Positions 31,174 to 41,270 of a stretch of DNA of 64,000 nt are shown one piece after another. The stretch comes from Parashewanella spongiae. Lineage in GTDB: Bacteria > Pseudomonadota > Gammaproteobacteria > Enterobacterales > Shewanellaceae. Every line of letters starts with the position of its first letter. The stretch's first letter is position 1. A model generated the notes under the pieces. It saw only the letters and a list, made by a program, of their open reading frames with translations. It was not told the DNA's origin and did not search any database. The position numbers were made by a program, and so were the translations under genes. The DNA lies in the NCBI RefSeq assembly GCF_004358345.1, contig NZ_CP037952.1:4030001-4094000 (forward strand). The letters run 5' to 3'.

Positions 31174-33024
31174 CTAGATAGACAACTTCTTCACGCGCTT
31201 GCCACCCCAGATAGCGTTAACTATCGCACGAGTGCCTACAATCGCTGTAAACATTGAAGTTGCAATACCTATCATTAAGGTAACCGCAAAGCCTTTAATC
31301 GCACCTGTTCCGACAGAGAATAAAATCAACGCAGTCAAGAATGTGGTGATGTTCGCATCAGCAATCGTCGAGAACGCATTTCCATAACCTTCATGAATCG
31401 CTTGCTGAACACTACGCCCTGCACGCAACTCTTCACGAATACGTTCATAGATAAGCACGTTACCATCAACCGCCATACCAACCGTCAGTACCATTCCAGC
31501 AATACCCGGTAAAGTTAACACGGCGCCCGGTATCATAGACATAACACCTACAACCATGATTAAGTTGAAGCTCAATGCAAGATTAGCGATTACACCAAAG
31601 GCGCGGTAATAAATCAGCATGAACACTAAAACAATTGCCATGCCCCAAATCATCGCTTGAAGACCATTTTCGATGTTTTCAGCACCAAGGCTTGGACCAA
31701 TGGTACGCTCTTCAACAATCGTTACTGGCGCTATTAAAGCACCTGCACGAAGCAAAAGTGCAAGCTCTTGCGCTTCAGGTTGATTTAACCCGTTGATAAC
31801 GAAACGATGACCTAATTGCTGTTGAATGGTTGCTACCGAAATCACTTCTTCGGTTTTCTTCATCTTAACAGTGCCATCTGGGTTACGTTTGTCACTGTCT
31901 TTATATTCGATGAACAAAGTCGCCATCGGTTTACCGATGTTGACTTTAGTCGCTGCAGAGAATTTATTACCACCTTTAGAGTCAAGGGTGATACTCACTT
32001 CTGGACGACCATTTTGATCGAAACTTGGCTGTGCATCAGTAATGTGATTACCGGTTAGGATAATCTTTTTCTTCAATACAACAGGTTGACCATTACGACG
32101 TTTATGCAATATTGACGTTGCAGGTACACGCCCTTTCAACGCATTTTCGATATCCGCATTTTGATCAACCATGTGCAATTCAATCGACGCCGTCGCACCT
32201 AATATCTCTTTAGCACGAGCCGTGTCTTGTACACCTGGCAATTCTACGATAATGCGTTCAGCGCCTTGACGTTGTACCACTGGCTCAGCAACACCGAGTT
32301 GATTAACACGGCTGCGGATCGTAGTCATATTCTGCGCAAGTGCATCTTCCTTAACTTTCTTAAGGTAGACTTCATTCATCTTGGCTAACAACAGTGGCTG
32401 CGTATCAGTAGATACATCAGTAAACACCATATCGGGGTCTTTACGCTTTAAAAAGCGCTCAGCCTGTTCAAGTGCATCAGAATTACGGAACTTTATTTCA
32501 ATACCACGAGGCGTTATCCGAACACCAGAGTAACGGATTTTTTCAAGACGAAGTTGCGAACGAAATTCAGAAACTTTCGAATCTTCCATTTTTCGAACCG
32601 CTTCACCCATATCCACTTCCATCAAGAAGTGAACACCGCCACGTAAGTCAAGACCAAGCTTCATTGGTGCACCGCCAAGTGCAGCCAACCATTCAGGAGT
32701 AGCTGGAGCGAGGTTAAGTGCGACAGTAAATTGCTCACCTAGTGCTTCGGCGATGACTTCTTTCGCTTGAAGCTGTTGCTCAGGATTTTTGATTCGTACG
32801 AGAACCTGTTCGTTGGCCAGCTCAGAGCGAATAACTCCAATACCTTTTTCTGCCAACAGTTCATTGATTCGAGCTTGAACCGATACCGTCACCTTAGCGC
32901 CACGGTTAGCTGCAACTTGCACAGCATGATCTTCGCCAGATAAATTTGGAGATGCGTAAAAAGCACCAATGACGATAATGAATATCACCATTAGGTTTTT
33001 CCACATTGGATACTTATTTAACAC
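31174..33024 (-). CDS. secD: Protein translocase subunit SecD
   Basis: Partner of SecF in the SecDF-YajC complex. It has 616 residues. An N-terminal membrane helix (about 8-25) precedes the large periplasmic P1 domain, which begins with the motif KLGLDLRGGVHFLMEVD (about 117). C-terminal helices carry GMVLTVGMAVDGNVLIYERIREEL (about 515-540). The length and domain order are normal. It lies between yajC and secF. Confidence 0.97.
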   Translation of the reverse strand: MLNKYPMWKNLMVIFIIVIGAFYASPNLSGEDHAVQVAANRGAKVTVSVQARINELLAEKGIGVIRSELANEQVLVRIKNPEQQLQAKEVIAEALGEQFTVALNLAPATPEWLAALGGAPMKLGLDLRGGVHFLMEVDMGEAVRKMEDSKVSEFRSQLRLEKIRYSGVRITPRGIEIKFRNSDALEQAERFLKRKDPDMVFTDVSTDTQPLLLAKMNEVYLKKVKEDALAQNMTTIRSRVNQLGVAEPVVQRQGAERIIVELPGVQDTARAKEILGATASIELHMVDQNADIENALKGRVPATSILHKRRNGQPVVLKKKIILTGNHITDAQPSFDQNGRPEVSITLDSKGGNKFSAATKVNIGKPMATLFIEYKDSDKRNPDGTVKMKKTEEVISVATIQQQLGHRFVINGLNQPEAQELALLLRAGALIAPVTIVEERTIGPSLGAENIENGLQAMIWGMAIVLVFMLIYYRAFGVIANLALSFNLIMVVGVMSMIPGAVLTLPGIAGMVLTVGMAVDGNVLIYERIREELRAGRSVQQAIHEGYGNAFSTIADANITTFLTALILFSVGTGAIKGFAVTLMIGIATSMFTAIVGTRAIVNAIWGGKRVKKLSI

Positions 33025-33041
33025 GCTTTAGCCCTCTTGGC

Positions 33042-33371
33042 TTATAGCGACTGAATAGAGCCTTTAGGCAATACAGCTGCAATATAATCCTTTTTGATCG
33101 TAATTTGAGTGCTGTCGTTCAAGCTCAACACTGCATAATCGCTGTCATCACTGATTTTTGCGATCTTACCTAAAATACCACCATTAGTTAGCACTTCATC
33201 ACCTTTTGAAATCGATTCCATTAGGTTTTTGTGCTCTTTTACGCGCTTTGATTGTGGACGGAAGATCATGAAGTAAAAAATCAAACCGAAAATAACCAGC
33301 ATGAAAACCATTTGCATTGTTTCGCCACCTGGCACGCCAGCTGGAGCTGCGTAAGCATTAGAAATAAACAT
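33042..33371 (-). CDS. yajC: Preprotein translocase subunit YajC
   Basis: Small accessory membrane protein of the Sec translocon, 109 residues. One membrane helix (about 19-38, MQMVFMLVIFGLIFYFMIFRPQ) is followed by the conserved RPQSKRVKEHKNLMESISKGDEVLTNGG stretch and a small beta domain. It lies between tgt and secD, the classical order. Confidence 0.96.
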   Translation of the reverse strand: MFISNAYAAPAGVPGGETMQMVFMLVIFGLIFYFMIFRPQSKRVKEHKNLMESISKGDEVLTNGGILGKIAKISDDSDYAVLSLNDSTQITIKKDYIAAVLPKGSIQSL

Positions 33372-33426
33372 AATCCTCTCTTCTTTTGTTACTTTTTATA
33401 ATTAAAAATGTTGATTGTAAATTTTA

Positions 33427-34554
<1,128 letters not shown>

Positions 34555-34597
34555 CTATACCTTGTCAGATAAACAGTCTGACTTCTTTAACTAAAAA

Positions 34598-35635
34598 TTA
34601 TTTTGTTTTTCGAGTGATGAACATGGCATCACCATAACTGAAAAAGCGATACTTTTGTTTTATCGCATGTTGGTAGGCATCCATGACCAGTTGTTGATCA
34701 GCAAAAGCACTGATCAACATGATAAGAGTTGACTCTGGTAGGTGAAAATTCGTTACCATCGCATCAACCACATTAAATTCGTATCCCGGATAGATAAAAA
34801 TATCAGTATCTGAGCTGTACGCCGCTATTTTACCATCATTTTCTCTGGCGGCGCTTTCTAAAGATCGTACAGATGTGGTACCAACCGCAATTATGCGATT
34901 TCCAGCGGCTTTTGTTTGTTCAATTAAGTCAACCACACTTTGTGGTACATTCGCCCACTCTGAATGCATTTTGTGTTCAAGAACATTATCAACTCGTACA
35001 GGTTGAAAGGTTCCCGCGCCAACATGTAAAGTCACAAATGCCGTATTAACACCTTTATCTTTTAAACGTGCGAGCATTTCATCATCAAAATGAAGACCCG
35101 CTGTCGGTGCTGCAACCGCCCCTGGGGTTTCGTTATACACGGTTTGATAACGCTCTTTATCGGCATCTTCATCAGGACGATCAATATAAGGCGGTAAAGG
35201 CATGTGGCCAATTTCTTCCAGCACTTCTAAAATCGTAAGCTCTGATTGCAGTTCTAATTCAAATAAGGTGTCATGACGCGCCAACATTTTCATCTGGTAA
35301 CCATTATCTAAATCAATAATGGCATCAACTTTCGGTGATTTTGAACTGCGCACATGAGCAAGAATCCGTTTATCATCCAACATGCGTTCAACTAAAATCT
35401 CTAGCTTCCCACCTGTCGATTTTTGCCCAAATAAACGCGCAGGAATAACTCGAGTATTGTTAAACACCATTAAGTCACCCGGTTGAATAAAATCGGATAA
35501 ATCGTTGAACTGTTTGTCTGAAATTTGGCCAGTATTACCATCTAAGGTTAAAAGACGTGACGCTGATCGCTGCTCTGTGGGGTAACGAGCAATAAGTTCA
35601 TCAGGAAGGTCGAACGAAAAATCTGCAACACGCAT
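34598..35635 (-). CDS. queA: S-adenosylmethionine:tRNA ribosyltransferase-isomerase
   Basis: Makes epoxyqueuosine from preQ1-tRNA using the ribosyl group of SAM. It has 345 residues. The start [19 protein letters not shown], the [21 protein letters not shown] motif near 168 and the [16 protein letters not shown] motif near 302 identify it. It is the first gene of the queA-tgt-yajC-secDF run. Confidence 0.97.
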   Translation of the reverse strand: MRVADFSFDLPDELIARYPTEQRSASRLLTLDGNTGQISDKQFNDLSDFIQPGDLMVFNNTRVIPARLFGQKSTGGKLEILVERMLDDKRILAHVRSSKSPKVDAIIDLDNGYQMKMLARHDTLFELELQSELTILEVLEEIGHMPLPPYIDRPDEDADKERYQTVYNETPGAVAAPTAGLHFDDEMLARLKDKGVNTAFVTLHVGAGTFQPVRVDNVLEHKMHSEWANVPQSVVDLIEQTKAAGNRIIAVGTTSVRSLESAARENDGKIAAYSSDTDIFIYPGYEFNVVDAMVTNFHLPESTLIMLISAFADQQLVMDAYQHAIKQKYRFFSYGDAMFITRKTK

Positions 35636-35891
35636 TAACTTGCCTCAAAATAGCATTAAACAAACCTAAAGCAACTGCAATACAGTTCTCTGGTTATGAA
35701 ATATAAATGATGAATCTACGTTTTTAAATGAAAACGGCGGCTAGTCTATGACTATAGGCAGATGAATTCAAGATACAGAAGTGAACCTAGAAGAAGTTTG
35801 TTCGAATACAGAAAAGTTTCCAGTCAAACTCTCATACTTGAATTGTTAATATGAGAGTTCTGCAAGGTAAAGTACGATGGTGAAGAAAAGA

Positions 35892-36059
35892 CTAAGAGTC
35901 GCTAGGTTCTTCTTTTTTTGACGGGTTGTGATACTGAAAATCAGTATAATCGAATGGCGGACCATCGATCTGCTCATATTGAATCTCAGAATACATTTTT
36001 ACTCTGGGTTCTTTTTTAGGTTTTATGCGAAAAACCTTTTTAAGCCAACCTATCATCAT
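35892..36059 (-). CDS. Unannotated 55-residue small protein
   Basis: An ATG at 36059, seven bases after AAGG, opens 55 codons ending TAG at 35892. The product starts MMIGWLKKVFRIKPKKEPRV: a short amphipathic, basic stretch. The rest is acidic and aromatic (YSEIQYEQIDGPPFDYTDF). It has no cysteines or signal peptide. It is alone in the 1.1-kb queA-thioredoxin gap, upstream of and reading toward queA. I do not recognise the family. The good ribosome site and non-repetitive composition argue for a real gene. The flanks, 35636-35891 (which includes a 10-bp inverted repeat at 35827-35859) and 36060-36470, show nothing else firm. Confidence 0.5.
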   Translation of the reverse strand: MMIGWLKKVFRIKPKKEPRVKMYSEIQYEQIDGPPFDYTDFQYHNPSKKEEPSDS

Positions 36060-36470
36060 CCGTGAACCTTTTTATTATTAGTTGTTTATATTGATTATAA
36101 ATAATTAAAAAAATCAGCCGTTTAAAAAACGTATAATTGATATAAAAATACTCGACTCTTTTATGATACCGTTATTACACAAATTGTTTCAATATATTTT
36201 TTATGATTATAATTGAGTTATTGCCCCATTTTTTGTGTAACAGTAAGCTAGACAGACAAATCATCTACATAGCCAAGCGTAATCAACAAAATTCACTACA
36301 AGATCACAAAAGAAATAAAATTAACACCTACTTATAACATTTTGATATCTATTAGATTGAATGAACAATTGATAGTCTTTAACAGGTCTATATTAGGGTC
36401 TGTTCTTGTTTAGTGAAAGTCGCTGAATACCAGCCTACGCTGATATGACAAAGCACAAACATTTTGTGTT
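36060..36470. other. AT-rich gap without a recognisable gene
   Basis: Very AT-rich and free of plausible coding frames. The only recognisable item is TTAGGGTCTGTTCTTGTTT near 36393, which resembles the outer end of family C elements and may be a remnant. It probably holds the promoter of the 55-residue ORF, but I cannot place it. Confidence 0.4.
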
Positions 36471-36766
36471 ATACCAATTACAGTAATTAAATTCCCAGCT
36501 CAGAGCTATGTATGTGTTCAAAGTACAAGTGAAATTGATGAAGACATAGTTATGACCGACATACAAAACTGTCGTTATTACATTGCTACGTTGAGACAGT
36601 TTTGCGTAGTAATTTGGACACATACAAGCTCCCGAAGGGCAAGGCTAAAGGATTCCATTACTACGTTACAAGTTTTTGAATTCTCCTAATAGTACTTCAA
36701 ACTTGCGTCTTGTACTGAAATCCTTTAGAGCTTGCTGAGTGGGAAGTTAATTACTGTAATTGGTAT
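36471..36766 (-). repeat. Family A inverted-repeat element, copy 2 (reversed, short)
   Basis: 296 bp with perfect 20-bp inverted ends (ATACCAATTACAGTAATTAA and its complement). The interior is in the opposite orientation to copy 1 and about 67 bp shorter. It carries the CGACA/TGTCG hairpin at 36557-36574. Its right end is 35 bp before the thioredoxin frame. A perfect 16-bp palindrome TCGCCCCTAGGGGCGA (36771-36786) lies just outside. Confidence 0.85.
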
Positions 36767-36801
36767 TAGTTCGCCCCTAGGGGCGAGGAATTAAACCCGA
36801 A

Positions 36802-37353
36802 GTGATTAAAATAAATATGTTAAAAAAAATTTCAACCCCTTTATATCAAAAGCTTAAAAGCCGTGAATTTTGGTTAAAGTTAACGAAAGAATTGGTTATT
36901 GTAATTGCACTTGTCAGTGCTCTCAGTTTCTATCTTCAATTTGAAATGGCTTCAGGCCATGCTCCCAAATTAACCACTGAAACCATCAATGGGAAACCGA
37001 TTGACCTAGCGACTCTAAGCTCCGACAAACCCACGCTCGTTTATTTTTGGGGTTCATGGTGTGGTTACTGTAAATTTACGTCCCCAATGGTTGAATCAAT
37101 ATCAAAAGATCACCCCGTGATCAGTATCGCCATTGCCTCTGGTAAAAATTGGGAAGTGCAACAATACCTTGAACAAAAACAATTAAGCTTTGCTGCCATT
37201 AACGATATTAATAACACGATTAGTCAAGCTTGGGGAGTAAATGGAGTACCTGCAATTTTTGTGATTGATAAGAATGGAAATATTGCGTCAAAAACAACAG
37301 GGCCAACCAGTAATTGGGGAATGCGGCTCAGGTTATGGCTAGCAAGCTTTTAA
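36802..37353 (+). CDS. Membrane-anchored thioredoxin-like protein (TlpA/ScsD type)
   Basis: A 183-residue protein with one N-terminal membrane helix (about 29-46, ELVIVIALVSALSFYL) and a periplasmic thioredoxin fold. The redox motif WCGYC (about 85-89) lies in LVYFWGSWCGYCKF. The cis-proline loop is GVNGVPAIFVIDKNGNI. It should transfer or accept electrons for periplasmic disulfides; the partner is unknown. The start may be the GTG at 36802 or the ATG at 36817; neither has a strong ribosome site. A family A element and a 16-bp palindrome lie immediately upstream. The next gene is 118 bp downstream on the same strand. Confidence 0.82.
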   Translation: MIKINMLKKISTPLYQKLKSREFWLKLTKELVIVIALVSALSFYLQFEMASGHAPKLTTETINGKPIDLATLSSDKPTLVYFWGSWCGYCKFTSPMVESISKDHPVISIAIASGKNWEVQQYLEQKQLSFAAINDINNTISQAWGVNGVPAIFVIDKNGNIASKTTGPTSNWGMRLRLWLASF

Positions 37354-37471
37354 TTTTTAATATCAATTAGTTAAACATAGAATTAACCTTCATCCATTTT
37401 AATAGCAGTCAGTAGTCTGACTGACTATTATGGTTATACCCATATAGCTTCAAATATTTGGTACTGACTTT

Positions 37472-38500
37472 TTGATACCTAAATTGAATTTTTCATCAGG
37501 CTTAACCATTCCAGTCACTCATAGTGGCTGCTTTAGCCGTGCTACTACGCTAACGGGTTTTGAGCTTAATAATTTATATTATGAGCAAGATGACCATCAG
37601 TTAAATCAATTAACATCTTTAAAAGAACGTATCAAAAACTGGTTTAGAGGCGTTGATAAAGCCGACGCAGCCATTGCCTTTAGACGACTCGTACACTCTA
37701 CAACCGCGGAGGAGGCAGACGCACACTTTTTAAAATTACAATCTTGTCTTGGTACCCAAGAAACCGACATAATTTTGTGCTTTTCTCATTTAAACAATAA
37801 GCATTACGAACTAAAGTTAGATAATTCAGTAGGGCATCTACAAATAACAAAATATTTAAAAAAAAGTACGCCGAGAAACTACCAAAGCACAGGTCAATCT
37901 ACGCCGATACATAATCATCATACCATTTCAACTTCAGCTGTTGGTTCATCAAACTTTAGACCTCAGCAAAGTCCTTGGTTCCGTTTTATGAATGGCTCAG
38001 GCCGTTTATCAGGTCATTCAATCAGTGAAGTGCTCAAATTTGACGATAATAAACTTGAAAATTGCCATAACTTTATTCAAATGATCTTCCCAACTCAAAC
38101 AACAAGCACTGTTGTTTCATCTGCCCCTTTACTTTCCTCTGCTGATGTACTTAACGTTCATTACACCCCTAAAACCCAGCATAACATCCAAAGGTGTATT
38201 GACGTTATGTTAAAGTTCTACGGATTAGAAAGATCAGGCGATCAAGTAAAGCAAATGCCCAATGCTAGTTCAATATCACTAACTAAATGGAAAAGCTTAA
38301 CTTTCACTCATAACCACAAAAGAATTTCACGTATGCTGACATTCCTTATACTTTGCGGCTACCGTGATTTTGCCTCAAATCTGTTTGGGTTTTTTATTCA
38401 GAATCGTCAACACATTAGCCGAGGTGTAATGAAACATTGGCATACTTTACTAGAAAATCAATCTCTTATTGGTAGGCAATTCCGATTAAATTTTCAATAA
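37472..38500 (+). CDS. OGFr-domain protein with SPI-2-effector-like N-terminus
   Basis: 342 codons from a TTG. Residues about 185-335 follow the opioid growth factor receptor conserved region: ISEVLKFDDNKLENCHNFIQ, then MIFPTQ, a SAPLLSSADV segment, RCIDVMLKFYGL, and FTHNHKRISRMLTFLILCGY followed by LFGFFIQN. Residues about 45-135 (LKERIKNWFRGVDKADAAI... TTAEEADAHFLKLQS ... YELKLDNSVGHLQI) resemble from memory the N-terminal domain shared by Salmonella SlrP, SspH1/2 and SseI (WEKI..FF, EDV..RFELLR, LSVTLDDAGNYTV). A serine/histidine-rich linker joins them. No ATG start exists: TTG 37472 lacks a ribosome site, while an ATT at 37505 follows CAGG and aligns with the effectors' Met. It has no signal peptide or membrane helix. 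Function unknown. Confidence 0.7.
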   Translation: MIPKLNFSSGLTIPVTHSGCFSRATTLTGFELNNLYYEQDDHQLNQLTSLKERIKNWFRGVDKADAAIAFRRLVHSTTAEEADAHFLKLQSCLGTQETDIILCFSHLNNKHYELKLDNSVGHLQITKYLKKSTPRNYQSTGQSTPIHNHHTISTSAVGSSNFRPQQSPWFRFMNGSGRLSGHSISEVLKFDDNKLENCHNFIQMIFPTQTTSTVVSSAPLLSSADVLNVHYTPKTQHNIQRCIDVMLKFYGLERSGDQVKQMPNASSISLTKWKSLTFTHNHKRISRMLTFLILCGYRDFASNLFGFFIQNRQHISRGVMKHWHTLLENQSLIGRQFRLNFQ

Positions 38501-38501
38501 T

Positions 38502-39734
38502 TCAAACCGCTAAACTCATCTTTATACAAGCCCCGTTTTCAGTATTCATTACATGAAGCTTGCCATTGTGTCGCTCTACAATATCTTTACATAAAGCCAA
38601 GCCGAGTCCTCTACCGGTAGTTTTTGTGGTATAAAAAGGCGTTAGCGCATTGCCAAGGTTCATAAAACCCGAACCATTATCTTTAATTATTATTTTGGCG
38701 TCTGAGCCTTTATAGTAAACCTGCATATCTACACTTGTAGTGAGTACTTCTTTACCTGCTTCTTTTGAATTCTTGAATATATTAATTAATACCCGTTCAA
38801 ATAATACTGGATCAATTTCTAGATAGTGCTCACCGCTATATCGAAACTTAATGCCTTGATCTTGTGCTACTTCATTGGCGAGTTTATATAAGTTTGTTCT
38901 CGTTGGTCTTGGTTCTGGTAACTGGCTCAGTTCTGCGTATGCTTTAACAAATTTTAATAATGATTCACTTCTGGCTCGAATACGTATTAGCACTTCACGA
39001 GTTAACTCCTCAGGCATTGATTCAGTTTGCAACAAGGTATCAGCCATTGACGCCATTGGCGTTAGTGAATTATTTAACTCATGTGATAAAACCCGAATTA
39101 AATCAATTTGGGATTGTTGTTTGGTGGATTGCAATTCACCTCGAATATTGTGAGCTAAAAATAAAGTTTGCTGACCAATACTAATATTATGAGTTTGCCA
39201 GTTTTGATCGAAACCAGAATGTGTAAACCGACTATTTTCAATTTTAAAACCGCATTCTTGCGCAGCAGCACCTATCAACAAAGGTACCTTGAGTTCTTTA
39301 AATAATGAATGATTAAAAAAAGTAATGCGCTGCTTTCCATCAAAAGTAATCACTGGCATCGGCCAATGTTTAAACACGCTTTCAATCACAAAATCATTCT
39401 GTTGAGATTCTGATAAAGATGGGGAACTAAAATCGGTTTTATGCAACAGCTTGGATAGCTCGTTAAGCAGTGAGCGATTACCATCTAAATTTAAACTGAT
39501 GTTTGTTTGTCCCTCTTGCCGCGTTTTTACATATACCAAAAGTTGTTCTAACGGCTCAGTCTGTTTACGGTAAAAACTCACCGATAAATAAGCTAAAACA
39601 TAGAGAAAAAAGATCCCGAAGGATAACGTAATCAGTATATCTTCACTGACCAAATAAACGTTTCCAGATAAAGACAATAAACCGAGCGTAGCAATAACAG
39701 TAAGCAATGCAATCAGCTTCCGATGATAATTCAT
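38502..39734 (-). CDS. NtrY-like sensor histidine kinase
   Basis: Inner-membrane sensor, 410 residues. Two adjacent membrane helices (about 8-27 and 33-52) have almost no periplasmic loop, so it probably senses within the membrane or cytoplasm. A PAS-like segment (about 125-195) is followed by the H-box RVLSHELNNSLTPMASMADTL (about 216) and the ATPase boxes INIFKNSKEAG, IKDNGSGF and GRGLGLALCKDIVERHNG. It overlaps the regulator gene by four bases. The pair follows an ABC exporter, which it probably controls. Confidence 0.9.
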   Translation of the reverse strand: MNYHRKLIALLTVIATLGLLSLSGNVYLVSEDILITLSFGIFFLYVLAYLSVSFYRKQTEPLEQLLVYVKTRQEGQTNISLNLDGNRSLLNELSKLLHKTDFSSPSLSESQQNDFVIESVFKHWPMPVITFDGKQRITFFNHSLFKELKVPLLIGAAAQECGFKIENSRFTHSGFDQNWQTHNISIGQQTLFLAHNIRGELQSTKQQSQIDLIRVLSHELNNSLTPMASMADTLLQTESMPEELTREVLIRIRARSESLLKFVKAYAELSQLPEPRPTRTNLYKLANEVAQDQGIKFRYSGEHYLEIDPVLFERVLINIFKNSKEAGKEVLTTSVDMQVYYKGSDAKIIIKDNGSGFMNLGNALTPFYTTKTTGRGLGLALCKDIVERHNGKLHVMNTENGACIKMSLAV

Positions 39735-41059
39735 TCCTCGCCCGCCTCTGAAATTAATTGATATTTATCCAATCGCCGATATAGTGCATTCCGAGATATA
39801 CCCAATTCAGTTGCAGTATGGTTTAAATGCCCATCGTGTTGCTCAAGCGCATTAACTATTCTTTGCTTCTCCAGCGCCTCGAGGGTCATATCAGGAATAT
39901 CCGATTGAACACTTCGAGTACTTGGCTCCAAAATGAGTTGCTGTGTATCGATTTTATTAGCCGAATTAATCAATACGGCTCGTTCGATAACGTGGCTCAG
40001 TTCACGCACATTTCCTGCCCATTCATGAGTGAGTAATTGCGTTTCAGCGGCCGCAGACATCGTCATGAGCGATTTATTGTATTTGTGGGCAAACATTTCG
40101 ATAAACATATTGGCCAAAGGCAAAATATCTTGTTGCCGATTTCGAAGTGCAGGTAACGTGATGACAAAAGTATTCAGTCGATAATATAAATCTTGCCTAA
40201 ACTCACCCTGCTCGATGGCATGACTGAGGTTTTGATTAGTGGCTGATATCAGCCTTGATTGTGCAAAGCACTCGGTATTCGAGCCTAATGGCGTGAATTC
40301 GCCACTCTCTAATACTTGCAATAACTTGGGTTGCAAATGATATGGTAGAGTCCCTATTTCATCTAAAAACAAGGTCCCTTTTTTTGCCCGACCAAAAGCA
40401 CCTTGTCTGTCTTGCTTAGCATCCGTAAAAGCGCCTTTAATATGACCAAACAATTCACTTTCGAACAAGCTTTCTGGAATGGCCGCCATATTTATTCCTA
40501 CGAAAGCTTCGCTAGCTCTGTGGCTCATAGCATGAATGCGTTTCGCGAGCAAAGACTTACCCGTGCCGTTTTCACCGAGAATGAGTAAATTGGCGTCTGT
40601 AGGTGCAAGCTGTTTAATGAGCATTTCAAGCTGTTGCATGGCAGGCGAATAAGCAATCCAACTGTCTTGATTTGATGGGTTTTCAGAAATGTTAATGTGA
40701 CTCGATATTTTGTTGACTAACTGTCTTTTGTTCCAAGGTTTTTCGATAAAATCAACAGCTCCAGCTTGTAAACCTTGCACAACCAATTCAATGTTTGCCC
40801 ATGCAGTCATGAGCATCACCGGCAATTCTTTAGGTGCGAGCTGTTTTAATAGTTTAAGTCCTTCTTTACCTGATGTCGTATCTTGCGAAAAGTTTAAATC
40901 CAGCAGTATTAAATTAGGTGTTATTCGCTCAATGAGTTGTAGGCAAGCCTTCACACTATCGGCTTCAATAACCCGATAGTCCTCACCACGGAGTAGTAAA
41001 TTTAACGCAAAACGGATATCGGCATCATCATCGACCACTAAAACGATTTTTTGCTTCAT
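39731..41059 (-). CDS. Sigma-54-dependent response regulator (NtrC family)
   Basis: Receiver domain (residues about 1-120; VLVVDDDAD, phosphoacceptor Asp in LILLDLNF, Lys in FIEKPW), AAA+ domain (Walker A GENGTGKSLLAKR, Walker B GTLFLDEIG) and Fis-type helix-turn-helix (HTATELGISRNALYRRLDKY). The sigma-54 contact loop reads GAFTDA instead of GAFTGA. The frame runs on to 41143, but those 28 codons precede the receiver start and the upstream part lies in a family B repeat. The ATG at 41059 starts the receiver directly and is the better choice. It is stop/start-coupled to the kinase. Confidence 0.92.
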   Translation of the reverse strand: MKQKIVLVVDDDADIRFALNLLLRGEDYRVIEADSVKACLQLIERITPNLILLDLNFSQDTTSGKEGLKLLKQLAPKELPVMLMTAWANIELVVQGLQAGAVDFIEKPWNKRQLVNKISSHINISENPSNQDSWIAYSPAMQQLEMLIKQLAPTDANLLILGENGTGKSLLAKRIHAMSHRASEAFVGINMAAIPESLFESELFGHIKGAFTDAKQDRQGAFGRAKKGTLFLDEIGTLPYHLQPKLLQVLESGEFTPLGSNTECFAQSRLISATNQNLSHAIEQGEFRQDLYYRLNTFVITLPALRNRQQDILPLANMFIEMFAHKYNKSLMTMSAAAETQLLTHEWAGNVRELSHVIERAVLINSANKIDTQQLILEPSTRSVQSDIPDMTLEALEKQRIVNALEQHDGHLNHTATELGISRNALYRRLDKYQLISEAGEE

Positions 41060-41113
41060 GCACTCTTGCTGACAGTCATCACTGCCAGCTCCTTTAATTA
41101 TTGACTGTTTTAA

Positions 41114-41244
41114 CCTAGAAACATTAGTTGACTGCGTTATCAAGCGTAGAGCACTTCACTTATTGGGTGAAAACCACGGTAATAAAATCATCGTATTGCT
41201 CAAACAGTTACTCATATACTCAGCATTCAACTGATGTTTTTAAG
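41114..41244 (-). repeat. Family B element, short form, inside the exporter-regulator operon
   Basis: 131 bp with ends CCTAGAAACATTAGTTGAC and (complement of the right end) CTTAAAAACATCAGTTGAA. It is flanked by a 5-bp direct repeat TTTAA (41109-41113 and 41245-41249). Compared with the 232-bp copy at 52679 it lacks the interval between two AAGCGTAG direct repeats. It lies between the permease stop and the regulator start. Confidence 0.75.
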
Positions 41245-41270
41245 TTTAAGTAGAGTAGGCTACTTTAACT

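Noticed and set aside
36435-36623. 62-residue minus-strand ORF
   Set aside because: It lies in family A copy 2 and its frame is not kept in the other copies.
36802-38500. Thioredoxin and OGFr-domain gene as a toxin-immunity pair
   Set aside because: The genes are 118 bp apart, and a membrane thioredoxin has no known immunity role; nothing in sequence supports pairing.
41060-41143. Longer start for the sigma-54 regulator
   Set aside because: The extra 28 residues precede a perfect receiver-domain start and the upstream part derives from a family B repeat; the ATG at 41059 is better.
41250-41264. GTAGAGTAGGCTACT shared with the intron 3' end at 50668, as a possible intron scar
   Set aside because: A 15-base match between two places in 64 kb is expected by chance, and no domain V or VI sequence surrounds it.
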